Position numbers and translations under genes: made by a program
Source: an uncultured Collinsella sp.
Lineage (GTDB): Bacteria; Actinomycetota; Coriobacteriia; Coriobacteriales; Coriobacteriaceae
Length of the DNA: 64,000 nucleotides
Direction of reading: 5' to 3'
Assembly: GCA_900543505.1 (NCBI GenBank)
Contig: UQSB01000004.1
Location: 1 to 64,000 of the forward strand
Shown here: positions 16,861 through 25,000 of the stretch, piece after piece
How positions within the stretch are numbered: the first letter of the stretch is position 1
How the letters are laid out: each line of letters starts with the position of its first letter
Notes under the pieces: model-generated
What the model was told of the DNA's origin: nothing
The model's database searches: none
What the model saw: only the letters and a program-made list of their open reading frames with translations

Positions 16861-17796
16861 ATGATCCTCACCGTTACGATGAACCCGTCTGTCGATACGC
16901 GCTATCAGCTCGATGAGCTCATTATCGACGACGTTAACCGTGTGACGCCCGAAAAGACCGCCGGCGGCAAGGGCCTCAACGTGGCCCGTGTGTTGGGCCA
17001 GCTGGGCGACGACGTTGTGGCAACCGGTCTGCTCGGCGGCCACATGGGCGCCTACATGGCCGAGCTCATGGACGCCAACGGTATTAACAACGACTTTGTG
17101 CCCATCAAGGGCGAGACCCGCATCTGCCTCAATATCCTTCATGCCGGCAACCAGACCGAGCTGCTCGAGAGCGGCCCGACAATTGCCCCCGAGGAGCTCG
17201 ATGCCTTTACCGCCAAGTTTACCGAGCTTGCGAGCAAGGCCGCTGTCGTTACCATTTCGGGTTCGCTGCCCCGCGGTGTCGAGGCGGACTACTATGCCAA
17301 GATCACGGGCATTGCCGAGAACGCCGGCGCCAAGGTGTTGCTCGATACCTCGGGTGCTTCGCTCGAGGCTGCGCTCAAGTCTGAGGTCAAGCCCGAGCTG
17401 GTCAAGCCTAACCTGACCGAGATTAACGGCCTTTTGGGCACGAGCTTTACCACCGACGATGTGGACGAGCTCCGCGCCGCGCTCGCCTCGGATGCTCGCT
17501 TCTCCGATATTCCCTGGGTCGTCGTATCCATGGGCGCTGCCGGCTCCGTTGGCTTCCATAACGGCCGTGCATTCCGCGCCAAGACCCCCGATATCCCCGC
17601 CGTTAACGCTACGGGCTCTGGCGACTCCACTATCGCTGGCTTCGCGCATGCCATTGCTGCTGGCGCGGACGACGAGACGGTGCTGCGTACCGCCAACACC
17701 TGCGGCAAGCTCAATGCCATGGATCCCATGACCGGCCATCTGGTCATGGACCGTTGGGACGAGGTCTACAACGGCGTTGTCGTGACCGAGCTGTAA
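16861..17796 (+). CDS. lacC: Tagatose-6-phosphate kinase / PfkB-family sugar kinase (copy 1)
   Basis: A 311-residue ribokinase-family enzyme. Motifs: MNPSVDTRYQL at the start, TAGGKGLNVARVLGQLG, GSLPRGVEADYY, VKPNLTEINGLLG and the ATP/anion-hole motif NATGSGDSTIAGF with the catalytic Asp. LacC makes tagatose-1,6-bisphosphate; 1-phosphofructokinase is the main alternative. The presence of agaS, lacAB and a KbaY-like aldolase favours tagatose. The paralogue at 34582 has identical length. Confidence 0.9.
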   Translation: MILTVTMNPSVDTRYQLDELIIDDVNRVTPEKTAGGKGLNVARVLGQLGDDVVATGLLGGHMGAYMAELMDANGINNDFVPIKGETRICLNILHAGNQTELLESGPTIAPEELDAFTAKFTELASKAAVVTISGSLPRGVEADYYAKITGIAENAGAKVLLDTSGASLEAALKSEVKPELVKPNLTEINGLLGTSFTTDDVDELRAALASDARFSDIPWVVVSMGAAGSVGFHNGRAFRAKTPDIPAVNATGSGDSTIAGFAHAIAAGADDETVLRTANTCGKLNAMDPMTGHLVMDRWDEVYNGVVVTEL

Positions 17797-17829
17797 AAGC
17801 CTGGGCGTCGGCCCCGGCATTGCTTGCTA

Positions 17830-17961
17830 GCTCATGCCGACGACAAGTGCGGTAGCATTATGCTGGGGCGCGACGCCGAGTTTGTCGTGTTCAATCCCGA
17901 CCTTACCCTGGTCGAGGCGTATGTGGGTGGCAACAGCGTCGGTAACGCGTTTGCCGAGTAG
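17830..17961 (+). pseudogene. 3'-end remnant of a nagA/agaA gene
   Basis: The frame from 17830 reads AHADDKCGSIMLGRDAEFVV and on through NSVGNAFAE to a stop at 17961. This closely matches the last 43 codons of the deacetylase at 13934 (DKCGSIMPGRDADFVVF to SVGNAFTE). No start codon, ribosome binding site or upstream coding sequence remains. It marks an old duplication or recombination, probably the event that also duplicated the epimerase-kinase pair. Confidence 0.85.
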
Positions 17962-17993
17962 CCGCCAAAGAAGCGATCCGAGAGGGGATTTAG

Positions 17994-18467
17994 ATGATTT
18001 ACGGTGCATTGGGCGATATCGAGGAGTACCGCGGAATGCTCAAGGGCCTCGACGTGCTGATCGACTGGCTCGAGGAGAACGACCCGGCAGAGCTCGAGGT
18101 CGGCAGCCATCCGATTCTGGGCGACAAGGTCTATGCGAACGTCATGGCTCCCACGACGCGTCCCGAGGCCGAGGCTCACTATGAGACGCATCAGCGCTAT
18201 CACGACCTGCAGATCGACGTCGAGGGTCGCGAGGCCTTTAAGGTCGCCACGGGCAGCCTGACGCTGGTTCAGGAGTTTGACGAGAAGGACGACTACGATC
18301 TGGTCGATTCCGACGCTTCGATCGCCGGCGATCTTGCTGACGACAAGTTTGCGCTGTTTGTTGCCGGCGAGCCTCACATGCCCACGCTCGAGTTCCCGGG
18401 CGATGGCGCGCAGCTGGTCAAGAAGATCTGCTTTAAGCTGCTTGCAGATGCTTACTGGGAGGAGTAG
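17994..18467 (+). CDS. YhcH/YjgK/YiaL family protein
   Basis: A 157-residue cupin-fold protein of the DUF386 family (MIYGALGDIEEYR, PTTRPEAEAHYETHQRYHDLQIDVEG, FALFVAGEPHMP, VKKICFKLL). The conserved His and Glu residues of the family are present. Members include the sialic-acid anomerase NanQ and EbgC, which modulates beta-galactosidase. In this setting a role in handling an amino sugar or galactose derivative is likely but not specific. Confidence 0.88.
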   Translation: MIYGALGDIEEYRGMLKGLDVLIDWLEENDPAELEVGSHPILGDKVYANVMAPTTRPEAEAHYETHQRYHDLQIDVEGREAFKVATGSLTLVQEFDEKDDYDLVDSDASIAGDLADDKFALFVAGEPHMPTLEFPGDGAQLVKKICFKLLADAYWEE

Positions 18468-18527
18468 CGCGTTGCTCGGCTGAGTTGTTCGTGTTGCGAG
18501 CGTTGTCCCTTGGAGGAGCGCGCTTGG

Positions 18528-18580
18528 GCCCCGCTGATCGCAGTTTCCCGTTTGGGAGGCCGCGGTTGGCGGGGCTTTTT
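18528..18580 (+). terminator. Probable terminator of yhcH
   Basis: Stem GCCCCGC/GCGGGGC enclosing about 34 bases, followed by TTTTT. Confidence 0.6.
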
Positions 18581-18643
18581 GTTGAGTGGGGGAGTTGCCG
18601 GCGGCGTTGTGCTTGGATTGGCGGATGTGCGTCCGAAATCGGC

Positions 18644-18669
18644 AACAAAAAAGCCGCCCGTAGGCGGCT
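18644..18669 (-). terminator. Terminator of tRNA-Thr
   Basis: On the minus strand, stem AGCCGCC with loop TACG and complement is followed by TTTTTTG, just downstream of the tRNA. Confidence 0.85.
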
Positions 18670-18680
18670 ATCTTGTGCAA

Positions 18681-18756
18681 TGGAGCCAGCGACCGGGCTC
18701 GAACCGGTGACCCCCGCTTTACGAGAGCGGTGCTCTACCAACTGAGCTACGCTGGC
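18681..18756 (-). tRNA. tRNA-Thr (anticodon CGU)
   Basis: A 76-nt cloverleaf on the minus strand with encoded CCA. Acceptor stem GCCAGCG pairs with CGCTGGC; D arm GCTC-AGTTGGTA-GAGC; anticodon stem CCGCT/AGCGG with loop CTCGTAA, giving anticodon CGT; T arm ACCGG-TTCGAGC-CCGGT. It reads ACG threonine codons. Confidence 0.96.
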
Positions 18757-18913
18757 GGCCATGTGGTGACGCAACTGAGGCGTCAACGGCTGTCTATGAT
18801 ACGGGACATCGCACGTCCGCGCAAGGGTTCTGACGGCTTTTCTCACTTTAAATGCACTAATATTGGAGGCGTGATGTCTCGCTCTTACGGGTCTCAAACA
18901 GAATGGGGCTGCC

Positions 18914-19396
18914 ATGGCTCAACCCAAGATCCTTCTCACGCGTATCGATGACCGTTTCATTTACGGGCAAGACGTTGAACTGTGGAACGAGGCCGTGGGT
19001 TCCAACCTTGTCCTAATCGTCAACGATGAGATCGCGGCGGATTCGCGCCAATGGGCACCCATGAGGGTCGCGGCGCCCGAGGGCGTGTGGACGCGGTTTT
19101 TTTCGGTGCAAAGGACCATCGACATCATTCATACCGCAACGCCGCGCCAGTTGATTCTGATCATGGTGGCCTCACCCGCCGATGCGCTCGCGCTGGTTAA
19201 GGGCGGCGTGCCCATCACCAAGATTAGCATTGGCCATATGCAAGCTGGGGAGGGCAAGCGTCCCGCAACACCCGCAGTTGCCGTAGACGACACAGACGTC
19301 GCTGCCCTCAAAGAGCTGCAAGCGCTCGGCATAGAGTTGGAAATCCGCTATCTCCCCACCTCCGACCCCGATTCCATCGAGAACCTGCTCGCGTGA
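18914..19396 (+). CDS. Orphan PTS mannose-family EIIB lacking the catalytic His
   Basis: A 160-residue protein clearly homologous to the EIIB at 9174 and of the same length. Where the active protein has RIDNRLVHGQ, this one has RIDDRFIYGQ, so the phosphorylated His is replaced by Tyr. Other conserved blocks remain (LVKGGVPITKISIGHMQ, RFFSVQRTIDII). No EIIA, EIIC or EIID gene is adjacent. It cannot do normal phosphotransfer, so it may be a regulatory or decoy subunit, or a gene early in decay. The frame is intact and shows no stops. Confidence 0.85.
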   Translation: MAQPKILLTRIDDRFIYGQDVELWNEAVGSNLVLIVNDEIAADSRQWAPMRVAAPEGVWTRFFSVQRTIDIIHTATPRQLILIMVASPADALALVKGGVPITKISIGHMQAGEGKRPATPAVAVDDTDVAALKELQALGIELEIRYLPTSDPDSIENLLA

Positions 19397-19401
19397 TTCC
19401 C

Positions 19402-19423
19402 TGGGGACGGAGGAAAACGGATC
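19402..19423 (+). repeat. Dispersed 22-mer, copy 1
   Basis: A 22-base stretch beginning TGGGGACGGAGG recurs in inverted orientation at 42595-42616, with a looser copy at 42489-42508. All lie in intergenic DNA, immediately after gene ends. This suggests a fragment of a genome-wide intergenic repeat. Confidence 0.6.
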
Positions 19424-19472
19424 GTATTTTCCCGTGGAGGAGCGGCGAGATGCCCTCGGCCAGGAATTGGGG

Positions 19473-19604
19473 CCATCTACTACTTTTGGTCGCTTACCTC
19501 GAACCACGATGAAAATCTCACTATTAAAACCGCAGGTCGCGAACGTGCGATTTTTGAAAATAGGGGCGTATGGTCAGGGGTGCGGGAGTAAAAGTAGTAG
19601 ATGG
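19473..19604. repeat. Palindromic element A with AAAACCGCAGGT core
   Basis: Perfect 15-bp arms CCATCTACTACTTTT and AAAAGTAGTAGATGG are 102 bp apart. Inside, AAAACCGCAGGT begins at 19526, 39 bases after the left arm. Elements at 30575 and 56947 share this plan. No open frame or transposase is present. Confidence 0.65.
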
Positions 19605-19744
19605 GCTCAATCTGTAGCGCGCCGATTTCAGGCATGTTGGCGCATATGTCGGAGCTATGAAAAGAGTGTCCCTTTTGACATGTCTTTTAGAACGTCAATG
19701 ACTGCACTACAGCTTAAGCCGTTCGCAAAAATGGCTTCTAAATC

Positions 19745-19836
19745 TGTTTCGTTAATTGAATTGCGTAAATATGGTTAATCAGCGAACCGAAATTTGGTTA
19801 AATGGAAACCGTGAATTTAGTTAAACGTGCTGGTAG
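19745..19836 (+). repeat. Tandem 23-bp repeats before ATPase gene 1
   Basis: Three clear units begin at 19768, 19791 and 19814 with cores AATATGGTTAATC, AATTTGGTTAAAT and AATTTAGTTAAAC. A degenerate fourth begins at 19745 (GTTAAT aligned). The period is exactly 23 bp and the last unit ends just before the ATPase start. This iteron-like layout suggests binding of a multimeric protein, possibly the ATPase itself. Confidence 0.7.
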
Positions 19837-19850
19837 CAATGGTGATAAAT

Positions 19851-21116
19851 ATGCCAAAAAAGTACTACACCAGAATTGTCGAAAATGAGCTCGACCAGCT
19901 GCTGGGCATATTCGGTGCCGTTCTCATCGAAGGGCCGAAATGGTGCGGAAAGACGACCACGGCCGAGACCCGTGCAGCATCCAGGCTCCTTCTCATGGAC
20001 CCGTCCCGCAACTTCGAGAATCGCTTACGCGCCGAGACTGACCCGGCTCTTGCCGTTTCCGGCGAGGTGCCACGGCTGATTGACGAGTGGCAGGAGGTTC
20101 CGAAGCTTTGGGACGCGGCACGGTTTGAGTGCGACAACCGCGGCGGTGAGCCTGGTCAGTTCATATTTACGGGGTCGGCGACGCCGCGAGACAATGAACG
20201 GCCGATGCACAGTGGCGCTGGAAGGTTCGCCAAACTGCGCATGGATACCATGACGCTTTTCGAACTCGGGAAATCCAGCGGTGCGGTTAAGCTGTCGGGC
20301 ATTATTTCTGGCGAAAAGTTCAGTGGCGCCTTCGGGTCGTTGGACTCTGCCTCGATTGCCGAGTGCGTTGTTCGCGGTGGATGGCCCGCGGCGGTCGGAC
20401 ACGATGCGCGGGCTGCGGCCGCGATGGCCAAACGTTACATCGGCATAGTTGCCGAAGAAGATTTGTCCCGTGTCGACGGCTCTCGCCGCGACCCTGAGAA
20501 GGTCAAAGCCGTCATCGAATCGCTTGCGCGAAATGAATCCACTTTGGCGACACTCAAGACGCTCGTGGCCGATCTTGGCGGAGAGGTGTCGAGACAGACG
20601 GCGGCATCATATATATCTCTTCTTGCTCGGGTTAGTTTCGTTCGCGATATTCCCGCGTGGAACCCTGCAATGAGATCTCCGGTGCATTTAAGAGACTCAA
20701 AGAAGCATCACCTCGCCGACCCGTCGCTGGCGGCCGCCGCACTCGGGGCGACCCCGGAGACACTACTGCTAGATTTCAAGACGCTCGGACTGCTTTTTGA
20801 ATCGCTGGCACTCCATGATTTGTGGGTTTATGCGCGAGCAAACGGAATGGGCCTCTATCACTATCATGATTCTCGCGATCTAGAAGTCGATGCGGTCATT
20901 GCGGCTCCCGGCGGAACGTGGATTCCGGTCGAAGTTAAACTCAGCTCTGCTCAAATCAAAGAGGCGTCTGACAGCCTTGTTGCTGTCGAGAAGCGCATGG
21001 TTGCCGCCGGAAACAACCCGCCGGTTTCGAAAGTCGTGATCATCGGGTTTGGTTCGCAAGCCTATGTTACCGAGCGTGGCGTCCAAGTTGTTCCGCTGGA
21101 TGTTCTCGCGCCGTAA
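19851..21116 (+). CDS. AAA ATPase with DUF4143-type C-terminus (copy 1)
   Basis: A 421-residue protein of the AAA_14/DUF4143 family. Walker A is GPKWCGKT (about residues 28-35), Walker B region RLIDEWQEVP (about 75-84), and FIFTGSATP is the sensor segment. The C-terminal half carries the nuclease-like DUF4143 signature (LLFESLALHDLWVYA, then LEVDAVIAAPGGTWIPVEVKLS), the DxD/ExK pattern of restriction-like folds. The function of this widespread family is unsettled. Codon use is less biased and more A+T-tolerant than in the neighbours, suggesting mobility. ATG 19851 has no good ribosome binding site; GTG 19842 is an alternative. Tandem repeats abut the start. Confidence 0.85.
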   Translation: MPKKYYTRIVENELDQLLGIFGAVLIEGPKWCGKTTTAETRAASRLLLMDPSRNFENRLRAETDPALAVSGEVPRLIDEWQEVPKLWDAARFECDNRGGEPGQFIFTGSATPRDNERPMHSGAGRFAKLRMDTMTLFELGKSSGAVKLSGIISGEKFSGAFGSLDSASIAECVVRGGWPAAVGHDARAAAAMAKRYIGIVAEEDLSRVDGSRRDPEKVKAVIESLARNESTLATLKTLVADLGGEVSRQTAASYISLLARVSFVRDIPAWNPAMRSPVHLRDSKKHHLADPSLAAAALGATPETLLLDFKTLGLLFESLALHDLWVYARANGMGLYHYHDSRDLEVDAVIAAPGGTWIPVEVKLSSAQIKEASDSLVAVEKRMVAAGNNPPVSKVVIIGFGSQAYVTERGVQVVPLDVLAP

Positions 21117-21211
21117 CGCGACGGTCGAAGCGGGACGGACGCCACCATTGCGCGCGAGGACACGGCATCATCGATGATGCGGGGCCACATTCGGCAAAGA
21201 GTGTCCCCAAC

Positions 21212-21243
21212 GACTAGTCGTTTAAGAACGTCCCCAATGACTA
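21212..21243 (+). repeat. Dispersed 32-mer, copy 1 (half-element)
   Basis: Thirty-two bases starting GACTAGTCGTTTAAG and ending CCCCAATGACTA are identical to 35709-35740, where they form the right half of a long perfect palindrome. Here the left half is truncated to GTGTCCCCAAC. Confidence 0.8.
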
Positions 21244-21252
21244 GGTAGAAAA

Positions 21253-21283
21253 GCGCCCGTCGGCGGTGGTGCCGGCGGGCGTT
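21253..21283 (-). terminator. Terminator of galM (minus strand)
   Basis: Stem CGCCCGCCGGC with GCCGACGGGCG, followed on the minus strand by CTTTTCTA. Confidence 0.75.
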
Positions 21284-21309
21284 GCTGTGCGATATGTTGC
21301 GTTATGGGC

Positions 21310-22362
21310 TTAGTGCCTCATAAAGCGGTACTCGATCACATTGCTGTAGGGGTGACCCGGGCCCACAATGCCCTGCGGGAACAGCGGTTGGTGCGGCGTG
21401 TCGGGGTACATCTCTGCCTCGAGGGCAAAGCCGGCGCCCCAGCCATAGCTGGCATCGTCCTTGGCATGCTCGTCGCCCAGCCAGTTGCCGGTGTAGAGCT
21501 GCACGCCCGGGGCGGTGGTGTAGTAGTCAAGCTCGCGGCCGGTCCACATCTCCTCGACGTGCATCGCGCGGCGCAGATTACGGCCATACTGATAGCCGCC
21601 GATGCACAGGCAGTGATCGTAGCCGCGGGCCTGCTTAATCTGCGGGTCGTCGGCTTCCATGCCGGGCGCGACGGGACGCAGCTCGCGGAAGTCAAACGGC
21701 GTGCCCTCGACCGGAGCGATCTCGCCGGTGGGGATGTTCTGCTCGTTAATGGGCAGGTAGTGAGCAGCATTAGCAACAAAGAAGTGCTCGCAGTCCATGC
21801 CGGCGTTATGGCCGGCAAGGTTAAAGTACGTGTGGTTGGTCATGGACACGTAGGTGGCGCGGTCGCTCTCGCAGCCATAATCGATGCGGAAGACGCCGGT
21901 GCGCGTAACGGTAAACACGGCCGTAAAGGTGCGGTTGCCGGGGAGACCCAGCTCGCCATCCTTAAGCGAGGTGGTCATGCGCACGGCGTTATGGACCTCG
22001 TCGAGCTCAACATCCCACACACGTTTGTGCAGGCCGTGCTCAAGGTCGCTGTGCAGGTTGTTGGCGCCCTCGTTGGCGGGCATATGCCAGTCCGTGCCGT
22101 CGATGGCGATCGTGGCGCCAGCGGTGCGGTTTGCCACAGGGCCGATGGTCGCGCCAAAGCAGGCGGGGTTGTCAAAGTAATCCTCGAGCTTATCGAAGCC
22201 CAGCACCACATCGCGCACGTTGCCGGGAATGTCGGGCACATCGATACCCAGCACCGTGGCGCCATAGTCCATAATGCGAACGCAGATCTCGGGCCCGTTG
22301 AGGGTGTAACGATGAACGGGGGTACCGCACGGCGCGGTGCCGAAAAGCTCGGAAGTGATCAT
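21310..22362 (-). CDS. galM: Aldose 1-epimerase (mutarotase)
   Basis: A 350-residue galactose mutarotase converting beta- to alpha-galactose before GalK. Family motifs: YGATVLGIDVPD, NLHSDLEHGLHKRVW, MTNHTYFNLAGH with the catalytic His, and ALEAEMYPDTPHQP with the catalytic Glu near the C-terminus. Start ATG 22362 follows AGGAACC at proper spacing; an in-frame start 20 codons upstream adds residues not expected for the family. It is divergent from the DeoR regulator at 22569 and distant from galKT. Confidence 0.92.
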   Translation of the reverse strand: MITSELFGTAPCGTPVHRYTLNGPEICVRIMDYGATVLGIDVPDIPGNVRDVVLGFDKLEDYFDNPACFGATIGPVANRTAGATIAIDGTDWHMPANEGANNLHSDLEHGLHKRVWDVELDEVHNAVRMTTSLKDGELGLPGNRTFTAVFTVTRTGVFRIDYGCESDRATYVSMTNHTYFNLAGHNAGMDCEHFFVANAAHYLPINEQNIPTGEIAPVEGTPFDFRELRPVAPGMEADDPQIKQARGYDHCLCIGGYQYGRNLRRAMHVEEMWTGRELDYYTTAPGVQLYTGNWLGDEHAKDDASYGWGAGFALEAEMYPDTPHQPLFPQGIVGPGHPYSNVIEYRFMRH

Positions 22363-22507
22363 TTGGTTCCTAACATCGAGGTATTTCCGACAAACTGTAG
22401 CGCGAACAGGCGAGATTATCACTACACCCCACTAAAGCTGGGGGTATTTTTCTCAAAAAAGTGATGATTGGAGCTGTGCGGGCGTTCATTTTTGACGCGT
22501 ACGAGTC

Positions 22508-22516
22508 TGATACAAT
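22508..22516 (+). promoter_or_regulatory. Extended -10 promoter of the DeoR gene
   Basis: TGATACAAT is a TGn extended -10 placed about 55 bp before the GTG start. No good -35 at 17 bp spacing is seen; a TTGACG at 22492 is too close. Confidence 0.45.
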
Positions 22517-22568
22517 TTGTTCGTTACTGTTTGAATGATATGCGCGCAAAGAACGGCGAGGATTCATC

Positions 22569-23333
22569 GTGATTAAGGCAGAGCGACAGGATAAGGTTCG
22601 TCAGCTGCTCGAGGAGCAGGGCACGGTCTCGGTCAAAGAGATTTCGGATGCGTTGGGCGTTTCGGACATGACGATTCGCCGCGACCTCGAAGAACTTGCG
22701 AGCCTAGGCGAGATCGAGCGCGTGCACGGCGGAGCCCGCAGTGCACAGGGCCGTCCGCACGCTATGTTGCGCCATGAGTATTCGCACAGCGAAAAGCGCA
22801 CTAAGCATGCCGAGGAAAAGCTGCAGATTGCGCGCCGTGCTGTGGAGCTTATCGAGGAGGGCTCGACCATCTTTTTGGGTACGGGCACCACGGTTGAGCA
22901 GATGGCCTCGATGCTGCCGACGTTTCGCCTGCGCATTGTGACCAATTCGCTTTCGGTGTTTAACCTGCTCGAGGCGCGCGAAGACTGCGAGCTGTGCCTC
23001 GTGGGCGGTATGTACCGTCGCCGCACCGCCGCTTTTGTGGGACCAACGGCCGAGGATACCCTGCGCGCGCTGGGCATCGATGCGGCGTTTATCGGCGCCA
23101 ACGGCATCTTGGACGGTGACGTGTCTACGTCCAACATGGACGAGGGCCGTATCCAGCAGCTCGCTTTTAGCAAGGCAGACTCGCGCTATCTGATCGCCGA
23201 CTCCAGCAAGATCGGCAAACGCGACTTCTACACCTTCTGCCGCCTGGACAGCTTGGACGCCGTGGTGTGCGAGCCGGATATTGCCGACGAGGACCGCGCC
23301 GCCATCGAGGAGCACACGCAGGTCATTTGCTAG
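22569..23333 (+). CDS. DeoR-family transcriptional regulator
   Basis: A 254-residue sugar-phosphate-sensing repressor. N-terminal HTH: RQDKVRQLLEEQGTVSVKEISDALGVSDMTIRRDLEEL. The effector domain follows with GSTIFLGTGTTVEQMA, VTNSLSVFNLL, LVGGMYRRRTAAFVGP and YLIADSSKIGKRDF. LacR of Gram-positive bacteria, which senses tagatose-6-P, belongs to this group, so control of the lac/tagatose genes is plausible. It starts with GTG after GAGG and is divergent from galM. Confidence 0.9.
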   Translation: MIKAERQDKVRQLLEEQGTVSVKEISDALGVSDMTIRRDLEELASLGEIERVHGGARSAQGRPHAMLRHEYSHSEKRTKHAEEKLQIARRAVELIEEGSTIFLGTGTTVEQMASMLPTFRLRIVTNSLSVFNLLEAREDCELCLVGGMYRRRTAAFVGPTAEDTLRALGIDAAFIGANGILDGDVSTSNMDEGRIQQLAFSKADSRYLIADSSKIGKRDFYTFCRLDSLDAVVCEPDIADEDRAAIEEHTQVIC

Positions 23334-23374
23334 CGAGTGCCGCGGGAGATATTGCGTGTTTCGGCCATTGCAAT

Positions 23375-23476
23375 GGTCGGTATTTTTGTATCTATAAGCT
23401 CATTTAAAGGTCGGTATTTTTGTATTATTAGATATATCTAAAGGTCGGTATTTTTGTAAACTAGCACGTAAATTAT
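23375..23476 (+). repeat. Three 34-bp tandem repeats before ATPase gene 2
   Basis: GGTCGGTATTTTTGTA occurs at 23375, 23409 and 23443, exactly 34 bp apart. Between copies the spacer is A+T-rich and ends ATTTAAA or TCTAAA. The third copy ends about 30 bp before the ATPase start. The arrangement parallels the 23-bp repeats before the first DUF4143 ATPase, although the repeated sequence is different. Confidence 0.8.
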
Positions 23477-23490
23477 GCTGAGGTGAGATT

Positions 23491-24861
23491 ATGTTTAAAC
23501 GGAAGGCATATGATCGTCTGCAGGAGTGGAAAGAACACTCGCAAGGGCGCACTGCGGTGCTTATTGAGGGTGCAAGACGCGTTGGCAAAACGACGCTCGT
23601 CAAGTGCTTCGCGCAAAATGAATACAAGGATTATCTGTACATTGACTTTTCGGCTGCTAGCAAAGCCACGCTCGATATATTTCTGAACCATCGTGAAGAT
23701 GTCGATCTTTTTTTACGCATGCTTCAGCTGCAGTATGGTAAGGCCCTCGAACCGAGAGAGTCGCTGGTCATTTTTGATGAAGTGCAGCGGTTTCCCATCG
23801 CGCGCGAATACATAAAGCATCTTGTAGAAGACGGCAGATTTGATTACATCGAGACAGGCTCTCTTGTCTCCATCAAAAAGAATGTCGATAGCATTGTCAT
23901 ACCGTCAGAGGAAGAAAGAATCCCTCTCGAGCCCCTCGATTTTGAGGAGTATCTTTGGGCGACCGGAAAAGATCTTTATGCAGAAGAGATCCGTAAAGCG
24001 CGCGAATCTCGGACCGCGCTTCCGGACGGCGTTCATGCGACGTGCATGAGATTATTTGATGAGTATATGCTTGTCGGTGGTATGCCTCAGTCGGTCGACT
24101 CCTTTGTGGCAGAGAATGATTTTAGAGGATGCGACAGGGTTAAACGGCAGATTATCGCACTGTACAGGGAGGACATTGCCAAGTTTGGAGGTTCGGACGC
24201 TAGACGTGCGCTGGCGGCTTATGACGACATTCCGGGTCAATTATCTGCGGCAAATAAACGGTTCAAATTTGACAGCTTGGAGAAGGGGTCCCGTTTTGAG
24301 ACATATGAGTCGGCGTTAATCTGGCTTGAGGATGCGCGACTGATTAACCGTTGCTATTTATGCAGTGATCCGAGCGTGGGTTACCGCCTGCACGAGGACG
24401 CGTCTTCGCTTAAATGCTATATGGCGGACACGGGATTGCTCGTGAGCTTGGCGTTTGATGATGGTCCGGACCTTATGGATGTTCATAGAGACATTCAATT
24501 TGGAAGAATTTCAATTAATAAAGGAATGCTAATCGAGAACATCGTGGCGCAGCAGCTTAAGAGTCTGGGGCATTCGCTTTTTTATTACAGCTGGCAGGAG
24601 CCTTCCAAAACAGAGGGGAGTCGGCCCAGAACGCGTGAAATTGATTTTCTTGTTTCGCGCGGCTTTGAAGACGCGGCTGGAAAACCGCGGGTCACTCCTG
24701 TTGAAGTTAAATCTTCCAAATCGTATTCAACAATCTCGCTTGACGATTTCGGCAGACGATTCGAACGACGAGTCGGAGAAGAGATAGTTCTTCACCCAAA
24801 ACAGCTTAGGGCCGAAGGGCATAGGATATATCTACCTCTGTATATGACGATCTTTATCTGA
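23491..24861 (+). CDS. AAA ATPase with DUF4143-type C-terminus (copy 2)
   Basis: A 456-residue protein of the AAA_14/DUF4143 family. Walker A GARRVGKT (about residues 27-34), Walker B SLVIFDEVQRFP (about 91-102), sensor region YIETGSLVSIKK, and the DUF4143 part with YMADTGLLVSLAF, IENIVAQQL, REIDFLVSRG and PVEVKSS, the last two forming a restriction-fold-like D-ExK pair. It is only distantly similar to copy 1. Codon use is A+T-richer than the neighbours, suggesting horizontal acquisition. ATG 23491 follows GAGGTGAG. It lies alone, between tandem repeats upstream and tandem hairpins downstream. Confidence 0.88.
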   Translation: MFKRKAYDRLQEWKEHSQGRTAVLIEGARRVGKTTLVKCFAQNEYKDYLYIDFSAASKATLDIFLNHREDVDLFLRMLQLQYGKALEPRESLVIFDEVQRFPIAREYIKHLVEDGRFDYIETGSLVSIKKNVDSIVIPSEEERIPLEPLDFEEYLWATGKDLYAEEIRKARESRTALPDGVHATCMRLFDEYMLVGGMPQSVDSFVAENDFRGCDRVKRQIIALYREDIAKFGGSDARRALAAYDDIPGQLSAANKRFKFDSLEKGSRFETYESALIWLEDARLINRCYLCSDPSVGYRLHEDASSLKCYMADTGLLVSLAFDDGPDLMDVHRDIQFGRISINKGMLIENIVAQQLKSLGHSLFYYSWQEPSKTEGSRPRTREIDFLVSRGFEDAAGKPRVTPVEVKSSKSYSTISLDDFGRRFERRVGEEIVLHPKQLRAEGHRIYLPLYMTIFI

Positions 24862-24924
24862 TCGACGGCATGCGGCCAAAAGGGGGCATGCGGCTGAGAT
24901 TGTCAGCCCGGTCTATTTCATTTG

Positions 24925-24979
24925 TCTCGATCTGTAACAGTTGGGACCGAAAAACTCGGCTAGGTGTTACAGATCGAGA
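24925..24979. repeat. Tandem hairpin D1
   Basis: Arms TCTCGATCTGTAACA and TGTTACAGATCGAGA are perfect complements. The loop contains GGGACCGAAAAACTCGGCTA, itself with a CCGA/TCGG stem. A second copy follows at 25001. Confidence 0.75.
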
Positions 24980-25000
24980 TTGAGGGGATTGACTGGTTCG

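Noticed and set aside
23473..23691. 72-codon minus-strand frame opposite the ATPase start
   Set aside because: It lies antisense to the Walker A region of a well-supported gene.
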